Below, piece after piece: positions 42,096 to 51,408 of a DNA stretch of 64,000 bases (within the stretch, counting starts at the first letter, position 1; each line of letters opens with the position of its first letter). A model generated the notes under the pieces. That model searched no databases, was not told the origin of the DNA, and saw nothing but the letters and a program-made list of their open reading frames with translations. Made by a program: the position numbers and the translations under genes. The stretch is from QHXQ01 sp036389395 (lineage in GTDB: Bacteria; Acidobacteriota; Blastocatellia; Pyrinomonadales; Pyrinomonadaceae). The stretch is from contig DASVPY010000067.1 in NCBI GenBank assembly GCA_036389395.1, positions 62,001-126,000 on the forward strand, given 5' to 3'.

Positions 42096-45000
42096 TCAAG
42101 CCTTCGCCCCGCCCAGTTCGCGCTGCCCGCTGAACCACTCCACAGTGCAGCCCAACTCGCGCACGGCCGCCTCCATCTGCAAGCTGCCCGCCACGCGCAA
42201 AGCCCCGTGCGCGCGCGTGCGCACCAACACGCCGCCGTCCAGGTACAACTCCAAGATCACTTCGCAGTCGCCCCTGTGTCGATCAAGCACCGTGAACAGG
42301 TTATCGAGGAACGGCTCCGGCTGCTGATCTGCGGGCACGCGCAGCAACACCGCGCGCGCCCTGCGCTGCAAGACATCCTCCAAGCCCTCCACGCCCTCGG
42401 CTATGATCGAGAGGGAGCCTTCGTCGCCCGTGTCTAGACGCCCCGTGACGAGCAGCGCCGCGTCGTCCTGCAAGAGATGCTTGCACTTGTTATAGGTCTC
42501 TGGCCAGACGACGCACTTGACACCGCCCGCCTGATCTTCCAGGCGCAGCAAGGCGAAGCTATCGCCTTTCTTGGTCGTGCGCGTCTGTAGGGCGGTCACG
42601 ATGCCGCCCATGCAGACGCTCGTGCCGTGCTCTAACCCGTTTAATGCCAGACTACTCAGGCACTTTAGCTCATTCAACACTTCAACGTAGTTTTCCAGCG
42701 GATGCCCCGTGATGTAGAAGCCTATGGCGCTCTTCTCACCCGCGAGCAGAGCCACGTGCGACCAAGGCTCGGCCGCCGGCAAGGCTTCAATCGCCGCGCC
42801 GCCGCCGTCCGTCACAGGCAGGCTGAACAGCCCGCTCTGCCCGCTCTGCCGGTCGTGCTGCGCCCGCGCGCCCCTGGCAAGTGCCGCGTCCACGGCCGCG
42901 AACAGGCGCGCGCGCCAAGAGTGCCGCCCGGCCGCCCCGTCCGGGCTGAGCGAGTCGAACGCCCCCGCGTAGACCAGACTCTCCAGCACGCGTTTGTTCA
43001 AGGCGCGCTGCCCCACGCGCTCCGCGAAATCGAAGATCGAGTTGAAGGGCCCTGCCCTGCGCGCTTCGAGTATGGCGTCTACGCTCGACTGCCCCACGCC
43101 TTTAATCGCGGCCAGCCCGTAGCGGATCGCGCCCTTCAAAGGGGTAAAGCCCCCGCCGCTCTCGTTCACGTCCGGCGGCAGCAGTTGTATCCCCTGCGTC
43201 CGCAGCTCGTTGGCGTACTTGAAGACCTTCGCCGTGTCCTCCAACTCGTTCGACAGCACGGCGGCGTAGAAGTGCTCCGGGTAGTGCGCCTTCAGGTAGG
43301 CGGTCTGGAACGCGAGGTAGGCGTAGGCCACGCTGTGACTGCGGTTGAAGCCGTAGTCAGCGAACTGCGCCATGAGCGAAAAAATCTGCTCGGCCTTTTC
43401 TCTCTTCAGCCCGCGCTCGCACGCACCCGTGACGAACTTCTTTTCGTGCACGGCCATCTCTTCGCGCTTCTTCTTACCCATGGCGCGGCGCATCAGGTCG
43501 GCTTCGCCCAGGGAGTAGCCGGCCAGCTTTTGCGCCAACTGCATGATCTGTTCCTGGTAGACGATGATGCCGTAGGTGTTCGACAAAATGTCTTTCATCT
43601 CCGGCACGATGTAGCGGACGGACTTGTGCCCGTGGTGGCGCTCGATGAAGTCGTCCACCATCCCGCCGTCGAGCGGGCCGGGCCGGTAGAGGGCGTTGAG
43701 GGCCGCCAAATCTTCCAAGCCTTTCGGCTTCAGCCGGCGGCAGATCTCCTGCATCCCCTGCGACTCGAACTGGAAGACGGCCTCCGTGCGCCCCTCGCCG
43801 AACAACTCCATGGCCTTGGGGTCGTCCAGGGGCACGGCGGCCCAGTCCACCTCGATATCATGCATTTGCTTAAGGGTGTTTAAGCAATCGCTTATGATCG
43901 TTAAGGTGGTTAAGGCGAGGAAATCCATCTTCAACATGCCGGTCTTCTCCAAGTCCGACATGGCGAACTGCGTGGTCAACTCCTGGCGGGAGGAGACCGC
44001 CACGGGCACTAATTCGTGGAGCGGCGCGGGCGAGATGACCACCCCGGCGGCGTGCACGGAGGCGTGGCGCGCGCAGCCCTCAAGGCGGCGCGCGATGTCG
44101 ATCAGCTCTTTCATCTGCGGGTTCTCTTCGACGGCCTTGCGCAGCTCCGGCACCTGTTCGAGCGCCTGCGTGATGGAGACGTTGCGCCCGCGCACGGGCG
44201 GCGGGATCAGCTTGGCGATGCGCTCGACCTCCGCGTAGGGCATGTTCATGGCCCGCCCCACGTCCTTGATCGCGGCCTTGGAGGCCAGCGTCCCGAAGGT
44301 GATGATCTGGCAGACCGAGTCGCGCCCGTAGAGACCCGTCACGTGCTTGATCACCTCCTCGCGCCCGCGGACGCAGAAGTCTATGTCTATGTCGGGCATG
44401 GAGACGCGCTCCGGGTTCAGGAAACGCTCGAACAGCAGGTCGTATTGGAGCGGGTCTATGTCCGTGATCTCCAGACAGTAGGCCACGAGCGAGCCGGCGG
44501 CCGAGCCGCGCCCAGGCCCCACGGGGATGCCCTTCTCCTTCGCGTAACGTATGAAGTCCCAGACGATGAGGAAGTAGCTGGCGAAGCCCATCCGCTTGAT
44601 CATGGCGATCTCGCTGGAGATGCGCTCCTGGTATTCGGCCAGCGCGTGGCGCAGTTCCCCGCGCCGCTGCGCCGGCTCCCAGACCTGCCCGCGCCGCCGC
44701 TCGTAGCCCTCGCGCACGACCTTCTCGAAGTACTCTTCGAGCGTCAGCCCCGCGTCCGCCGCCGGGATCGGGTAGACCGGCAGGTGGTTGACGCCCGCGG
44801 GGAACTTGATGTCGCACATCTCCGCGATCTCGACCGTGCGGTTGAGCGCTTCGGGCAGTTCCACCCCGAAGATGCGCCACATCTCTTCGGCCGAGCGCAC
44901 GTAGAAATAGGGCGAGCCGTAGCGCAGGCGGTTCGGGTCCTGCACGGTCTTCCCAGACCCTATGCACAGCAGCACGTCGTGCGCGCGCGCGTCTTCCGGG

Positions 45001-45650
45001 CGCAGGTAGTGCGCGTCGTTCGTCGCCACGAGCGGCACGCCCGTCCGCTTCGAGAGCGCTACCAGGTCTTTCCTGATGCGCTTCTGCGCGTCCAAGTCGT
45101 GCTCCTGGATTTCGAGGAAGTAGTTGCCGGGCCCCAGTATCTCCTGGAACTGGTGCGCCGCCTCCGCCGCCTCTTCACAGGCCCCGCGCGCCAGCAGCGC
45201 AGACGGCACGCCCGACATACAGGCCGACAGACCGACCAGCCCCGCGCTGTGCACCGCCAGCAGTTCGGCGTCTATGCGCGGCTTGTAGTAGAACCCTTCG
45301 GTGTAGGCCTTGGACGTGAGCCGCACCAGGTTGTGATAGCCCTCCAGGTTCTTCGCCAGCAGGATCAGGTGGAAGTTGGCCTTCTCGCCCGGCTTGGCGT
45401 TCGCCGTGCCCCGCTCGAAACGGCTCTTGCGCGTGATGTAGACCTCGCAGCCGATGATCGGCTTGACCTCCTGCGCCTTCATCGCGTTGTAGAAGGAGAT
45501 CGCGCCGTACATGTTGCCGTGATCGGTGACGGCGCACGCGCCCATGCCGAGTTCGGCGACGCGCTTGGCGAGCGGCTTGATCTGGATCGCGCCGTCGAGC
45601 AGGCTGTAGTCCGTGTGCAGGTGCAGGTGGACGAAATTGTGCTTGGGCAT
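42096..45650 (-). CDS. dnaE: DNA polymerase III subunit alpha
   Basis: 1184 residues, the replicative polymerase. PHP domain FVHLHLHTDYSLLDGAI and TDHGNMYGAI; polymerase motifs GRGSAAGSLVAYCL, MPDIDIDFCVRGREEVI (catalytic Asp) and YGIIVYQEQIMQLAQKLAGY; then helix-hairpin-helix and OB domains (VCMGGIVTALQTRTTKKGD). DnaE1 type. Codons near 43861-43915 are locally rich in TTA and CTT. ATG at 45650. Confidence 0.95.
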   Translation of the reverse strand: MPKHNFVHLHLHTDYSLLDGAIQIKPLAKRVAELGMGACAVTDHGNMYGAISFYNAMKAQEVKPIIGCEVYITRKSRFERGTANAKPGEKANFHLILLAKNLEGYHNLVRLTSKAYTEGFYYKPRIDAELLAVHSAGLVGLSACMSGVPSALLARGACEEAAEAAHQFQEILGPGNYFLEIQEHDLDAQKRIRKDLVALSKRTGVPLVATNDAHYLRPEDARAHDVLLCIGSGKTVQDPNRLRYGSPYFYVRSAEEMWRIFGVELPEALNRTVEIAEMCDIKFPAGVNHLPVYPIPAADAGLTLEEYFEKVVREGYERRRGQVWEPAQRRGELRHALAEYQERISSEIAMIKRMGFASYFLIVWDFIRYAKEKGIPVGPGRGSAAGSLVAYCLEITDIDPLQYDLLFERFLNPERVSMPDIDIDFCVRGREEVIKHVTGLYGRDSVCQIITFGTLASKAAIKDVGRAMNMPYAEVERIAKLIPPPVRGRNVSITQALEQVPELRKAVEENPQMKELIDIARRLEGCARHASVHAAGVVISPAPLHELVPVAVSSRQELTTQFAMSDLEKTGMLKMDFLALTTLTIISDCLNTLKQMHDIEVDWAAVPLDDPKAMELFGEGRTEAVFQFESQGMQEICRRLKPKGLEDLAALNALYRPGPLDGGMVDDFIERHHGHKSVRYIVPEMKDILSNTYGIIVYQEQIMQLAQKLAGYSLGEADLMRRAMGKKKREEMAVHEKKFVTGACERGLKREKAEQIFSLMAQFADYGFNRSHSVAYAYLAFQTAYLKAHYPEHFYAAVLSNELEDTAKVFKYANELRTQGIQLLPPDVNESGGGFTPLKGAIRYGLAAIKGVGQSSVDAILEARRAGPFNSIFDFAERVGQRALNKRVLESLVYAGAFDSLSPDGAAGRHSWRARLFAAVDAALARGARAQHDRQSGQSGLFSLPVTDGGGAAIEALPAAEPWSHVALLAGEKSAIGFYITGHPLENYVEVLNELKCLSSLALNGLEHGTSVCMGGIVTALQTRTTKKGDSFALLRLEDQAGGVKCVVWPETYNKCKHLLQDDAALLVTGRLDTGDEGSLSIIAEGVEGLEDVLQRRARAVLLRVPADQQPEPFLDNLFTVLDRHRGDCEVILELYLDGGVLVRTRAHGALRVAGSLQMEAAVRELGCTVEWFSGQRELGGAKA

Positions 45651-45945
45651 CAGGCCTCGACCTTAAAGACTTCAGGGCGGATTGGCGATCCCCTCGCCGG
45701 GGGCCGCACGTAGGGCGAACGCGCGCACTATATCACGTATATGGAGACCGTGTGCGCCCCAAGATATGGGCGGTGGCGCGGGATGCAGCGAGAAACCCTT
45801 TGGCGCAGAGGGCTTTCCCGCCGCTCGGGCGAGAAAATGCTGTAGCACGGCGGGGCGTGAAGCTTCGGGCGCGGCGCGCGCGGCGGAGTGACGGTCAAAT
45901 GCGCCCGCGTGCGGCCGCCCGGCGTAGGCGCGGCGCGCGCCGCAT
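45651..45945. other. 295-bp gap between guaA and dnaE
   Basis: No gene supported. An AT-rich island, TATATCACGTATAT (about 45729-45742), stands out in otherwise GC-rich DNA and is the likeliest place for the dnaE promoter on the minus strand, but no proper -35/-10 pair can be assigned. Confidence 0.4.
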
Positions 45946-47493
45946 CTATTCCCACTCGATGGTGCTGGGCGGCTTGGAACTGATGTCGTAGACCACGCGG
46001 TTGATGCCGCGCACTTCGGCGACGATGCGCGTGGAGATGCGCGCCAGGGCGTCGTGCGGCAGGCGCGCCCAGTCGGCCGTCATGCCGTCCACGCTCGTCA
46101 CCGCGCGCAGCGCGACGACCCGCTCGTAGGTGCGGAAGTCCCCCATCACGCCGACCGTGGAGACCGGCAGCAGCACGGCGAATGCCTGCCAGACGGCGTC
46201 GTAGAGGTTCGCCAGGTGTAGCTCCTCTTCGAGTATGCGGTCGGCGGCGCGCAGCAGGCGCAGGTCTTCTTGAGTGATCGCGCCGATGAGGCGCACGGCC
46301 AGACCGGGCCCCGGAAACGGGTGTCGCCGCAGAATCTCGACGGGCACGCGCAGGTCTTGGCCGATGCGGCGGACTTCGTCCTTGAAGAGTTCACGTAAAG
46401 GTTCAACTAGACGGAGCCGCATCTGCTCCGGCAGCCCGCCCACGTTGTGGTGGCTCTTGATGACCGCCGAGGGGCCGCGCACGGAGACCGACTCGATCAC
46501 GTCCGGGTAGAGCGTGCCCTGGACGAGATGCTCGACGCCGCCCAGGCGGGCCGCCTCCGCCTCGAAGACCTCTATGAAGACGCGCCCGATGGTGCGGCGC
46601 TTCGTCTCCGGGTCTGAGACGCCGCTGAGCGCCGACAGGAACCGCTCGGAGGCGTCCACGCCGCGCACGTTCAAGTGCATCTGCCGCTCGAAGAGGCGCA
46701 GGGTCGTCTCGAACTCGCCTTCGCGCAACAGCCCCGTGTTCACGAAGATGCACGTCTGGCGCTCACCTATCGCCTCATGGACGAGGGCGGCGGCGACCGT
46801 CGAGTCCACGCCGCCCGACAGCCCGCAGACGGCGCGCCCCGCCCCGACCTGCGCGCGCACGCGCTCGACCTGCTCGGCGATGATCGAGTGCGCCGACCAG
46901 TCTGCGCGCGCGCCGCAGACGCCGAAGACGAAGTTGCGCAGGATGTCCGCGCCCAAGGGCGTGTGGGCCACTTCGGGGTGAAACTGGACGCCGTATATGC
47001 GTTTGCTTAAGTCCTCGAATGCATTAAGCGCTTCGCCCGTCCGCGCCGTTATGCGGAAGCCCGGCGGCACTTCCGTCACGTAATCGCCGTGGCTCAGCCA
47101 CACGTCCAACTCCGCCGGCAGCCCCGCGAAGAGCGGGCTGGCCGGCTCCGTGACGGCGAGGCGCGAGTAGCCGTATTCGCGGCTGCGCGAGGGGCGCACT
47201 TCCCCGCCCAAGGCCACCGTGAGCAGTTGCAGCCCGTAGCAGATGCCGAGCACGGGACAGTCGAGGTGGTCGAGCAGCCCTGCGGGCAGTTGCGGCGCGC
47301 CCTCGTCGTAGACGGAGGCCGGCCCGCCCGACAGGATCAGCCCGACGGGCCGGGCGGCCAGCAGTTTTTCCACGGGCGTGTGGCAGGGCCAGATTTCGCT
47401 GTAGACGCCGGCCTCGCGCGTCCGGCGCGCGATCAGTTGCGTGTACTGCGAGCCGAAGTCGAGGATGACGACCGTGTCGTGGCGCTGTTCCAT
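45946..47493 (-). CDS. guaA: GMP synthase (glutamine-hydrolysing)
   Basis: 515 residues. Converts XMP to GMP. N-terminal class I amidotransferase with Cys in VLGICYGLQLL and YGVQFHPEV; ATP pyrophosphatase with P-loop GLSGGVDSTVAAAL; C-terminal dimerisation domain KSHHNVGGLPEQM, RHPFPGPGLAVR and the terminal SKPPSTIEWE. The ATG at 47493 is preferred to a TTG just before it; GGAGG lies 13-14 bases upstream. Confidence 0.95.
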   Translation of the reverse strand: MEQRHDTVVILDFGSQYTQLIARRTREAGVYSEIWPCHTPVEKLLAARPVGLILSGGPASVYDEGAPQLPAGLLDHLDCPVLGICYGLQLLTVALGGEVRPSRSREYGYSRLAVTEPASPLFAGLPAELDVWLSHGDYVTEVPPGFRITARTGEALNAFEDLSKRIYGVQFHPEVAHTPLGADILRNFVFGVCGARADWSAHSIIAEQVERVRAQVGAGRAVCGLSGGVDSTVAAALVHEAIGERQTCIFVNTGLLREGEFETTLRLFERQMHLNVRGVDASERFLSALSGVSDPETKRRTIGRVFIEVFEAEAARLGGVEHLVQGTLYPDVIESVSVRGPSAVIKSHHNVGGLPEQMRLRLVEPLRELFKDEVRRIGQDLRVPVEILRRHPFPGPGLAVRLIGAITQEDLRLLRAADRILEEELHLANLYDAVWQAFAVLLPVSTVGVMGDFRTYERVVALRAVTSVDGMTADWARLPHDALARISTRIVAEVRGINRVVYDISSKPPSTIEWE

Positions 47494-47608
47494 CAAGTTT
47501 TTAAGTCAACCTCCGCGGGCGCGTTCACGTCAGAAGTGAATGCAGAATTGTCGCCGTTACGCTATGCTCTGGGCTTCACCCAAGGCGTTTCGCAAGACCG
47601 GTCATTTT

Positions 47609-48802
47609 ATGTGCAAGCTCGTGAAAAAGTATAGCCGCCGGGCCGCGCGCCGTGCGTGGCTGGCGGCGCTGCTCGCCGTCTGCGCCTTGGCCGCGCCCCT
47701 CAACGCGGCGCGCGCCGCCGGACAGACGCTGGACTTCTCCGCCCCGCTCACCACCCGCTGGCTCTACGCCACGGACGAGACGGTTAACCTGACCCCGGCC
47801 GCGCACGGCGACAGAATCTACCTGCCGCTGGCGGCGGGCGTGCTCGTAGCGCTCGACGTGCCGGCGGGGCAACTGCTCTGGAAGGCGGACATGGGCGGCG
47901 CGATCTCGGCCGCGCCGGCCGCGGACGAGCGCGGCGTCTACGTGGCGACAGAGGCGACGACGGGCGCGCCTGCGCAGGCGACGACGGACGCTTCTGGGCC
48001 GCAGGCTTTTTACCGGGCTACGGGCGCGTTGCGGGCTTTGAGTCAGAAGAGCGGGGTGACTCTGTGGATGCGCACGCTGCCGGGGCCGATTCGCGGCGCG
48101 CTGGCGACGGACGGGGATCAACTCTACGCGGGGACGGCCGACGGGCGCGTCTACGCCTTCAACCGCGAGACGGGCGAGGTACGCTGGCAGCAGCAGTACA
48201 ACGCCCCCTTCGCCTCCCAGCCCGTCGCAACGGCCGGCCGCCTCTTCATCGGCAGCGAGGACGGCTCCCTCCTGTTACTGGATGAAGGAACAGGGCGACC
48301 ACTCTGGCGTTATCAGACACGGGGCGCTTTGCGCGGGCCGGTGGCGCTCGCCAACCAGTTGGCGCTGTTCGGCTCGGCGGACGGCTACGTCTACGCCTTG
48401 GACGAGCAGACGGGGCGGTTGCGCTGGCGCACGCGGACGGGCGCGGGCGTCCAGTCGGTCGCGGCGACGCCGCACGGGCTGCTCGTGGCCTCGCTCGACA
48501 ACTTCGTCTACTTGCTCTCGTACCGGCGCGGCGTGCGCGTGTGGAAGCGGCTGCTGGCGGGCCGGATCGCGGCGCAGCCGTTGACGAGCGCGGAGGGCGC
48601 GCTGTTCGCGCCGCTCGGCGGCGACGCCTGCGTCGTGCTCGCGCTCCACGACGGGAAGACCCTGAACACACTGCTCGTGGGCGAAGACGGGAACACCGCG
48701 GCGACGCCCGTCCTCGCCGCAGACACGCTGCTCATCACCACGCGCCACGGGTTGATGGCCTTCGCCCCGCCGACCACCGCGGCGCAGCGCCCCGCCAACT
48801 GA
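47609..48802 (+). CDS. Exported PQQ-like beta-propeller protein (BamB-like)
   Basis: About 397 residues. A basic leader and signal peptide (WLAALLAVCALAAPLNAARA) are followed by repeated propeller blades: GVLVALDVPAGQLLWKADMG, GRVYAFNRETGEVRWQQQYN, GSLLLLDEGTGRPLWRYQTR, GYVYALDEQTGRLRWRTRTG. The pattern is that of PQQ-repeat proteins and BamB; PQQ binding is not implied. Likely periplasmic scaffold or envelope assembly factor. ATG 47609 lacks a Shine-Dalgarno; the frame is open to 47540. Confidence 0.82.
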   Translation: MCKLVKKYSRRAARRAWLAALLAVCALAAPLNAARAAGQTLDFSAPLTTRWLYATDETVNLTPAAHGDRIYLPLAAGVLVALDVPAGQLLWKADMGGAISAAPAADERGVYVATEATTGAPAQATTDASGPQAFYRATGALRALSQKSGVTLWMRTLPGPIRGALATDGDQLYAGTADGRVYAFNRETGEVRWQQQYNAPFASQPVATAGRLFIGSEDGSLLLLDEGTGRPLWRYQTRGALRGPVALANQLALFGSADGYVYALDEQTGRLRWRTRTGAGVQSVAATPHGLLVASLDNFVYLLSYRRGVRVWKRLLAGRIAAQPLTSAEGALFAPLGGDACVVLALHDGKTLNTLLVGEDGNTAATPVLAADTLLITTRHGLMAFAPPTTAAQRPAN

Positions 48803-48837
48803 CGCCGCGCTTCAATGACGCCGTAACGGTTTCTTGC

Positions 48838-49737
48838 TCAGCGGTGGCGGGCTGTGCGCAGGAGCGCGGCCAGCAGAGAGCCGAGGCGCAGGACGATGCC
48901 GTGGAGGACGTAGAGGGCGACGAGCGCGAGGACGACGTAGCGCGAGTAGAGCCAGACGAGCATCCCTATGGCCGCGATGAGCAGGATGGCGACGCGCGTG
49001 CTGCGCCCTTCCGTGCCCACCGTCTTGAAGCTGCTGTAGCGCACCGTGCTGACCATCAGCGCGGCGAGCAGCGCCACCAGGCCCATCATCAGCCCGCTGT
49101 AGAGCGCGCCCAAGTCCGGGCCGTAGCGCAGGAGCGGCTGCGGCGCGAAGTGTACGATGGCGGCGATGAGACCGCCCGCCATCGGGATCGGCAGCCCGAC
49201 GAACTGTTTCTTATCAACTTTGGCCGCGCCCTCGGCGAGCACGCGCGGGCGCACCGCCTGCACGTTGAAGCGCGCGAGCCGGAACGCGCCGCAGATGAGG
49301 AACATGAAGGAGAGGAACCAGCCGAGCTTGAGCGCGTCGCTGCCGTCGGCGAGCGCCGAGCCGAAGCCCCAACTGTAGACGAGCACGGCGGGCGCGATGC
49401 CGAACGTGAGCACGTCTGCGAGCGAGTCGAGCTGCACGCCGATCTCCGTGGTCGTCTTCGTCAGACGCGCGATGCGCCCGTCGAGCGTGTCGAAGACCCA
49501 GGCCCAGCCGATGGCGCGCGCCGCGCTGTCGAAGTGTTGGGCGGCGCGCGTCAACTCCACTTCCGTCCCGCCTTCGAGCAGTTGGAAGCCGCGCAGCGCG
49601 CCCATCACGGCGAAGTAGCCCATGCCGATGTTGGCGGCCGTGAACGCCGAAGGGATCAGGTACAGGCCTTTGCGCAAGCCCCTACGCTCGACCCGCTGCG
49701 CCGAGCCGTCTTCGACTTCGAGGTGCGTGGCGCTCAT
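48838..49737 (-). CDS. pssA: CDP-diacylglycerol-serine O-phosphatidyltransferase
   Basis: 299 residues, inner membrane. The CDP-alcohol phosphotransferase motif is complete: DTLDGRIARL followed by GVQLDSLADVLTFG (DG-AR-G-D-D pattern). About eight hydrophobic helices. Type II PssA, as in Bacillus and alphaproteobacteria. Its ATG overlaps the psd stop codon (ATGA), so serine headgroup addition and decarboxylation are co-translated. Confidence 0.92.
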   Translation of the reverse strand: MSATHLEVEDGSAQRVERRGLRKGLYLIPSAFTAANIGMGYFAVMGALRGFQLLEGGTEVELTRAAQHFDSAARAIGWAWVFDTLDGRIARLTKTTTEIGVQLDSLADVLTFGIAPAVLVYSWGFGSALADGSDALKLGWFLSFMFLICGAFRLARFNVQAVRPRVLAEGAAKVDKKQFVGLPIPMAGGLIAAIVHFAPQPLLRYGPDLGALYSGLMMGLVALLAALMVSTVRYSSFKTVGTEGRSTRVAILLIAAIGMLVWLYSRYVVLALVALYVLHGIVLRLGSLLAALLRTARHR

Positions 49738-50351
49738 CCGCGGAGCCTCCCGATGATCGTGACGCCGCCCTTGACGCGCTCGCCCACGCGCACAGCGATC
49801 TCGACTTCGGGCGGCAGCACCAGGTCTGTGCGCGAGCTGAACTTGATCAGCCCGATGCGCTCGCCGAGCGCGACCTCGTCGCCGGCCCGCTTCCAGCAGA
49901 CGATGCGGCGCGCGAGCACGCCCGCGATCTGCCGGCATAGGACGGTCAGGCGCTCGCCCTTGATCGTGAGCGTGTTCTGTTCGTTGACCAGGCTCGCCTC
50001 CTCGCGCGTCGCCATCAGGAAGCGCCCGCGCGTGTAGGTCACGTCGGTCACGCGGCCCGCGATGGGCGCGCGGTTGATGTGCACGTCGAGCGGGCTGAGG
50101 AAGATGCTGACGACGTTGGGGGCGTCGGGCTGATCGGGCGCGAGGCTGGCGACGCGCGTGACGCGCCCGTCGGCGGGCGCGACGACCACGTCGGGCGCGT
50201 CGGGCGCGACACGGCGCGGGTCGCGGAAGAAGTACGCCATGAAGGCGGCGACGACTAAGAGCGGCAGCGCCAGCCACCACCAGCCGAGCAGCGCCGCGCC
50301 GAGCGCCGCGCCGAGCGGGACTAGAACGAACGGCAGACCGTCTCGCACCAT
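49734..50351 (-). CDS. psd: Phosphatidylserine decarboxylase
   Basis: 205 residues, short Psd form. Makes phosphatidylethanolamine with a pyruvoyl group formed by self-cleavage. Seen: two N-terminal membrane segments, FFRDPRRVAPDAPDVVVAPA, DGRVTRV, IFLSPLDVHINRAPIAG and the C-terminal IGLIKFSSRTDLVLP. At the cleavage site the usual Gly-Ser is Ser-Ser (AGC TCG codons at about 49843-49848). The codons are clean, so this is not a reading-frame artefact. Upstream and overlapping with pssA. Confidence 0.9.
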   Translation of the reverse strand: MVRDGLPFVLVPLGAALGAALLGWWWLALPLLVVAAFMAYFFRDPRRVAPDAPDVVVAPADGRVTRVASLAPDQPDAPNVVSIFLSPLDVHINRAPIAGRVTDVTYTRGRFLMATREEASLVNEQNTLTIKGERLTVLCRQIAGVLARRIVCWKRAGDEVALGERIGLIKFSSRTDLVLPPEVEIAVRVGERVKGGVTIIGRLRG

Positions 50352-50517
50352 AACGAACTGAAGCCGCGATTATCGGACGGGGCCGCCGCACGGGTCGAGT
50401 CGCGCGGGCGGCGGCGCGGAAGAAAAAACGGGGGCGCACAACTCCTGGGCGGCGTCCCCGTCGTCTTTAGGCCAACCTGTCGTAGAGGGCGGTACGCGTG
50501 CGGGCGCGTGCGGCGTG

Positions 50518-50760
50518 TCAATGCACGGTGCTCGCCTGCTTCTGGTAACGCAGCATGATCTCGTGCATCTGATCTTTCACGGCCAGCTTTTTCTTCTTCA
50601 ACGTGATCTCTTCCAACTGCTCTTCGTCATTGGGGTACTGCAACGCCGAGAGTTCGCGCAGGCGCGCGTCGTACTTACTGTGCTCGCGGGCCAGCTCGCG
50701 AAACTCCGGGTCGCTAGAGATCAGTTGTTCTTTCAAGCTGTCCGTGTTGGTCAGTTCCAT
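50518..50760 (-). CDS. DUF465 (YdcH family) small protein
   Basis: 80 residues, mostly one long amphipathic helical hairpin: SSDPEFRELAREHSKYDARL and EEITLKKKKLAVKDQMHEIM. This is the DUF465/YdcH pattern (HxxYDxRL ... LKKxKLxxKDxM). Function unknown. Start secure: AAAGGAGG lies nine bases before the ATG at 50760. Confidence 0.88.
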   Translation of the reverse strand: MELTNTDSLKEQLISSDPEFRELAREHSKYDARLRELSALQYPNDEEQLEEITLKKKKLAVKDQMHEIMLRYQKQASTVH

Positions 50761-50916
50761 GCCTGGAAGCCTCCTTTGCAGATGCGTCTGTGCGCCGGGG
50801 TGTTGGAAAGATCGCGCGCGCGCCGGGCGGTCGGGTCGTGCGGCGCGTGCCGTGTTGTGAATGCAAAAATGGTAGCCCAAGTGCGCCGCGCGAAGCAAGG
50901 CCGACGCCTCGGCGCG

Positions 50917-51408
50917 CTAGAGCGCCGCGGTCATGATCAGTGCGTCTTCGGGCGGGTCGCGGTAGTAGTTGCGGCGGCGGCCGGCGACGTTGAAGCCGCA
51001 GCGGCGGTAGAGCGCCTGCGCCGCCAGGTTGCTCGCGCGCACTTCGAGCACGGCGGCGTGCGCGCCGAGCCGCCGGCCCGTGGCGATGGCCGCGCGCAGC
51101 AGCGCGCCGCCCACCCCGCGCCCGCGCGCCGCCGCCCGCACGCCGATGTTGTTGATGTGCAACTCCTCGGCCGCGACGCGCGCGGCGACGAAGCCTTGCA
51201 GGGACTTGCCCGTCCGCCAGTCGGGCGCGTAGCGGCGCGCCACGAGCATGACGGCCTCGGGCCTGGTCAGCTCGACGTTGTAAGCCTCCCAGCCCCACGC
51301 GCTCAGTTGGCACTCGTCTTCGATCTCGACGACTTCGATCAGGTCGTGCTGCGTCGTCAGATCGATCCGGTAGTCCCTGCGCTCCGCTGTCCGCTCTACC
51401 CCCGCCAT
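50917..51408 (-). CDS. rimI: GNAT N-acetyltransferase, RimI-like
   Basis: 163 residues. Acetyl-CoA binding motif RAAARGRGVGGALLRAA (R/QxxGxG/A), ELHINNIGV and the C-terminal NLAAQALYRRCGFNVAGRRR NYY region typical of RimI, which acetylates ribosomal protein S18 or related N-termini. It overlaps the end of tsaB by 13 bases, the common tsaB-rimI arrangement, supporting the assignment. Confidence 0.85.
   Translation of the reverse strand: MAGVERTAERRDYRIDLTTQHDLIEVVEIEDECQLSAWGWEAYNVELTRPEAVMLVARRYAPDWRTGKSLQGFVAARVAAEELHINNIGVRAAARGRGVGGALLRAAIATGRRLGAHAAVLEVRASNLAAQALYRRCGFNVAGRRRNYYRDPPEDALIMTAAL

Noticed and set aside
44016..45713. Plus-strand open frame of about 565 codons over dnaE
   Set aside because: Antisense shadow of dnaE; composition and lack of motifs argue against a gene.
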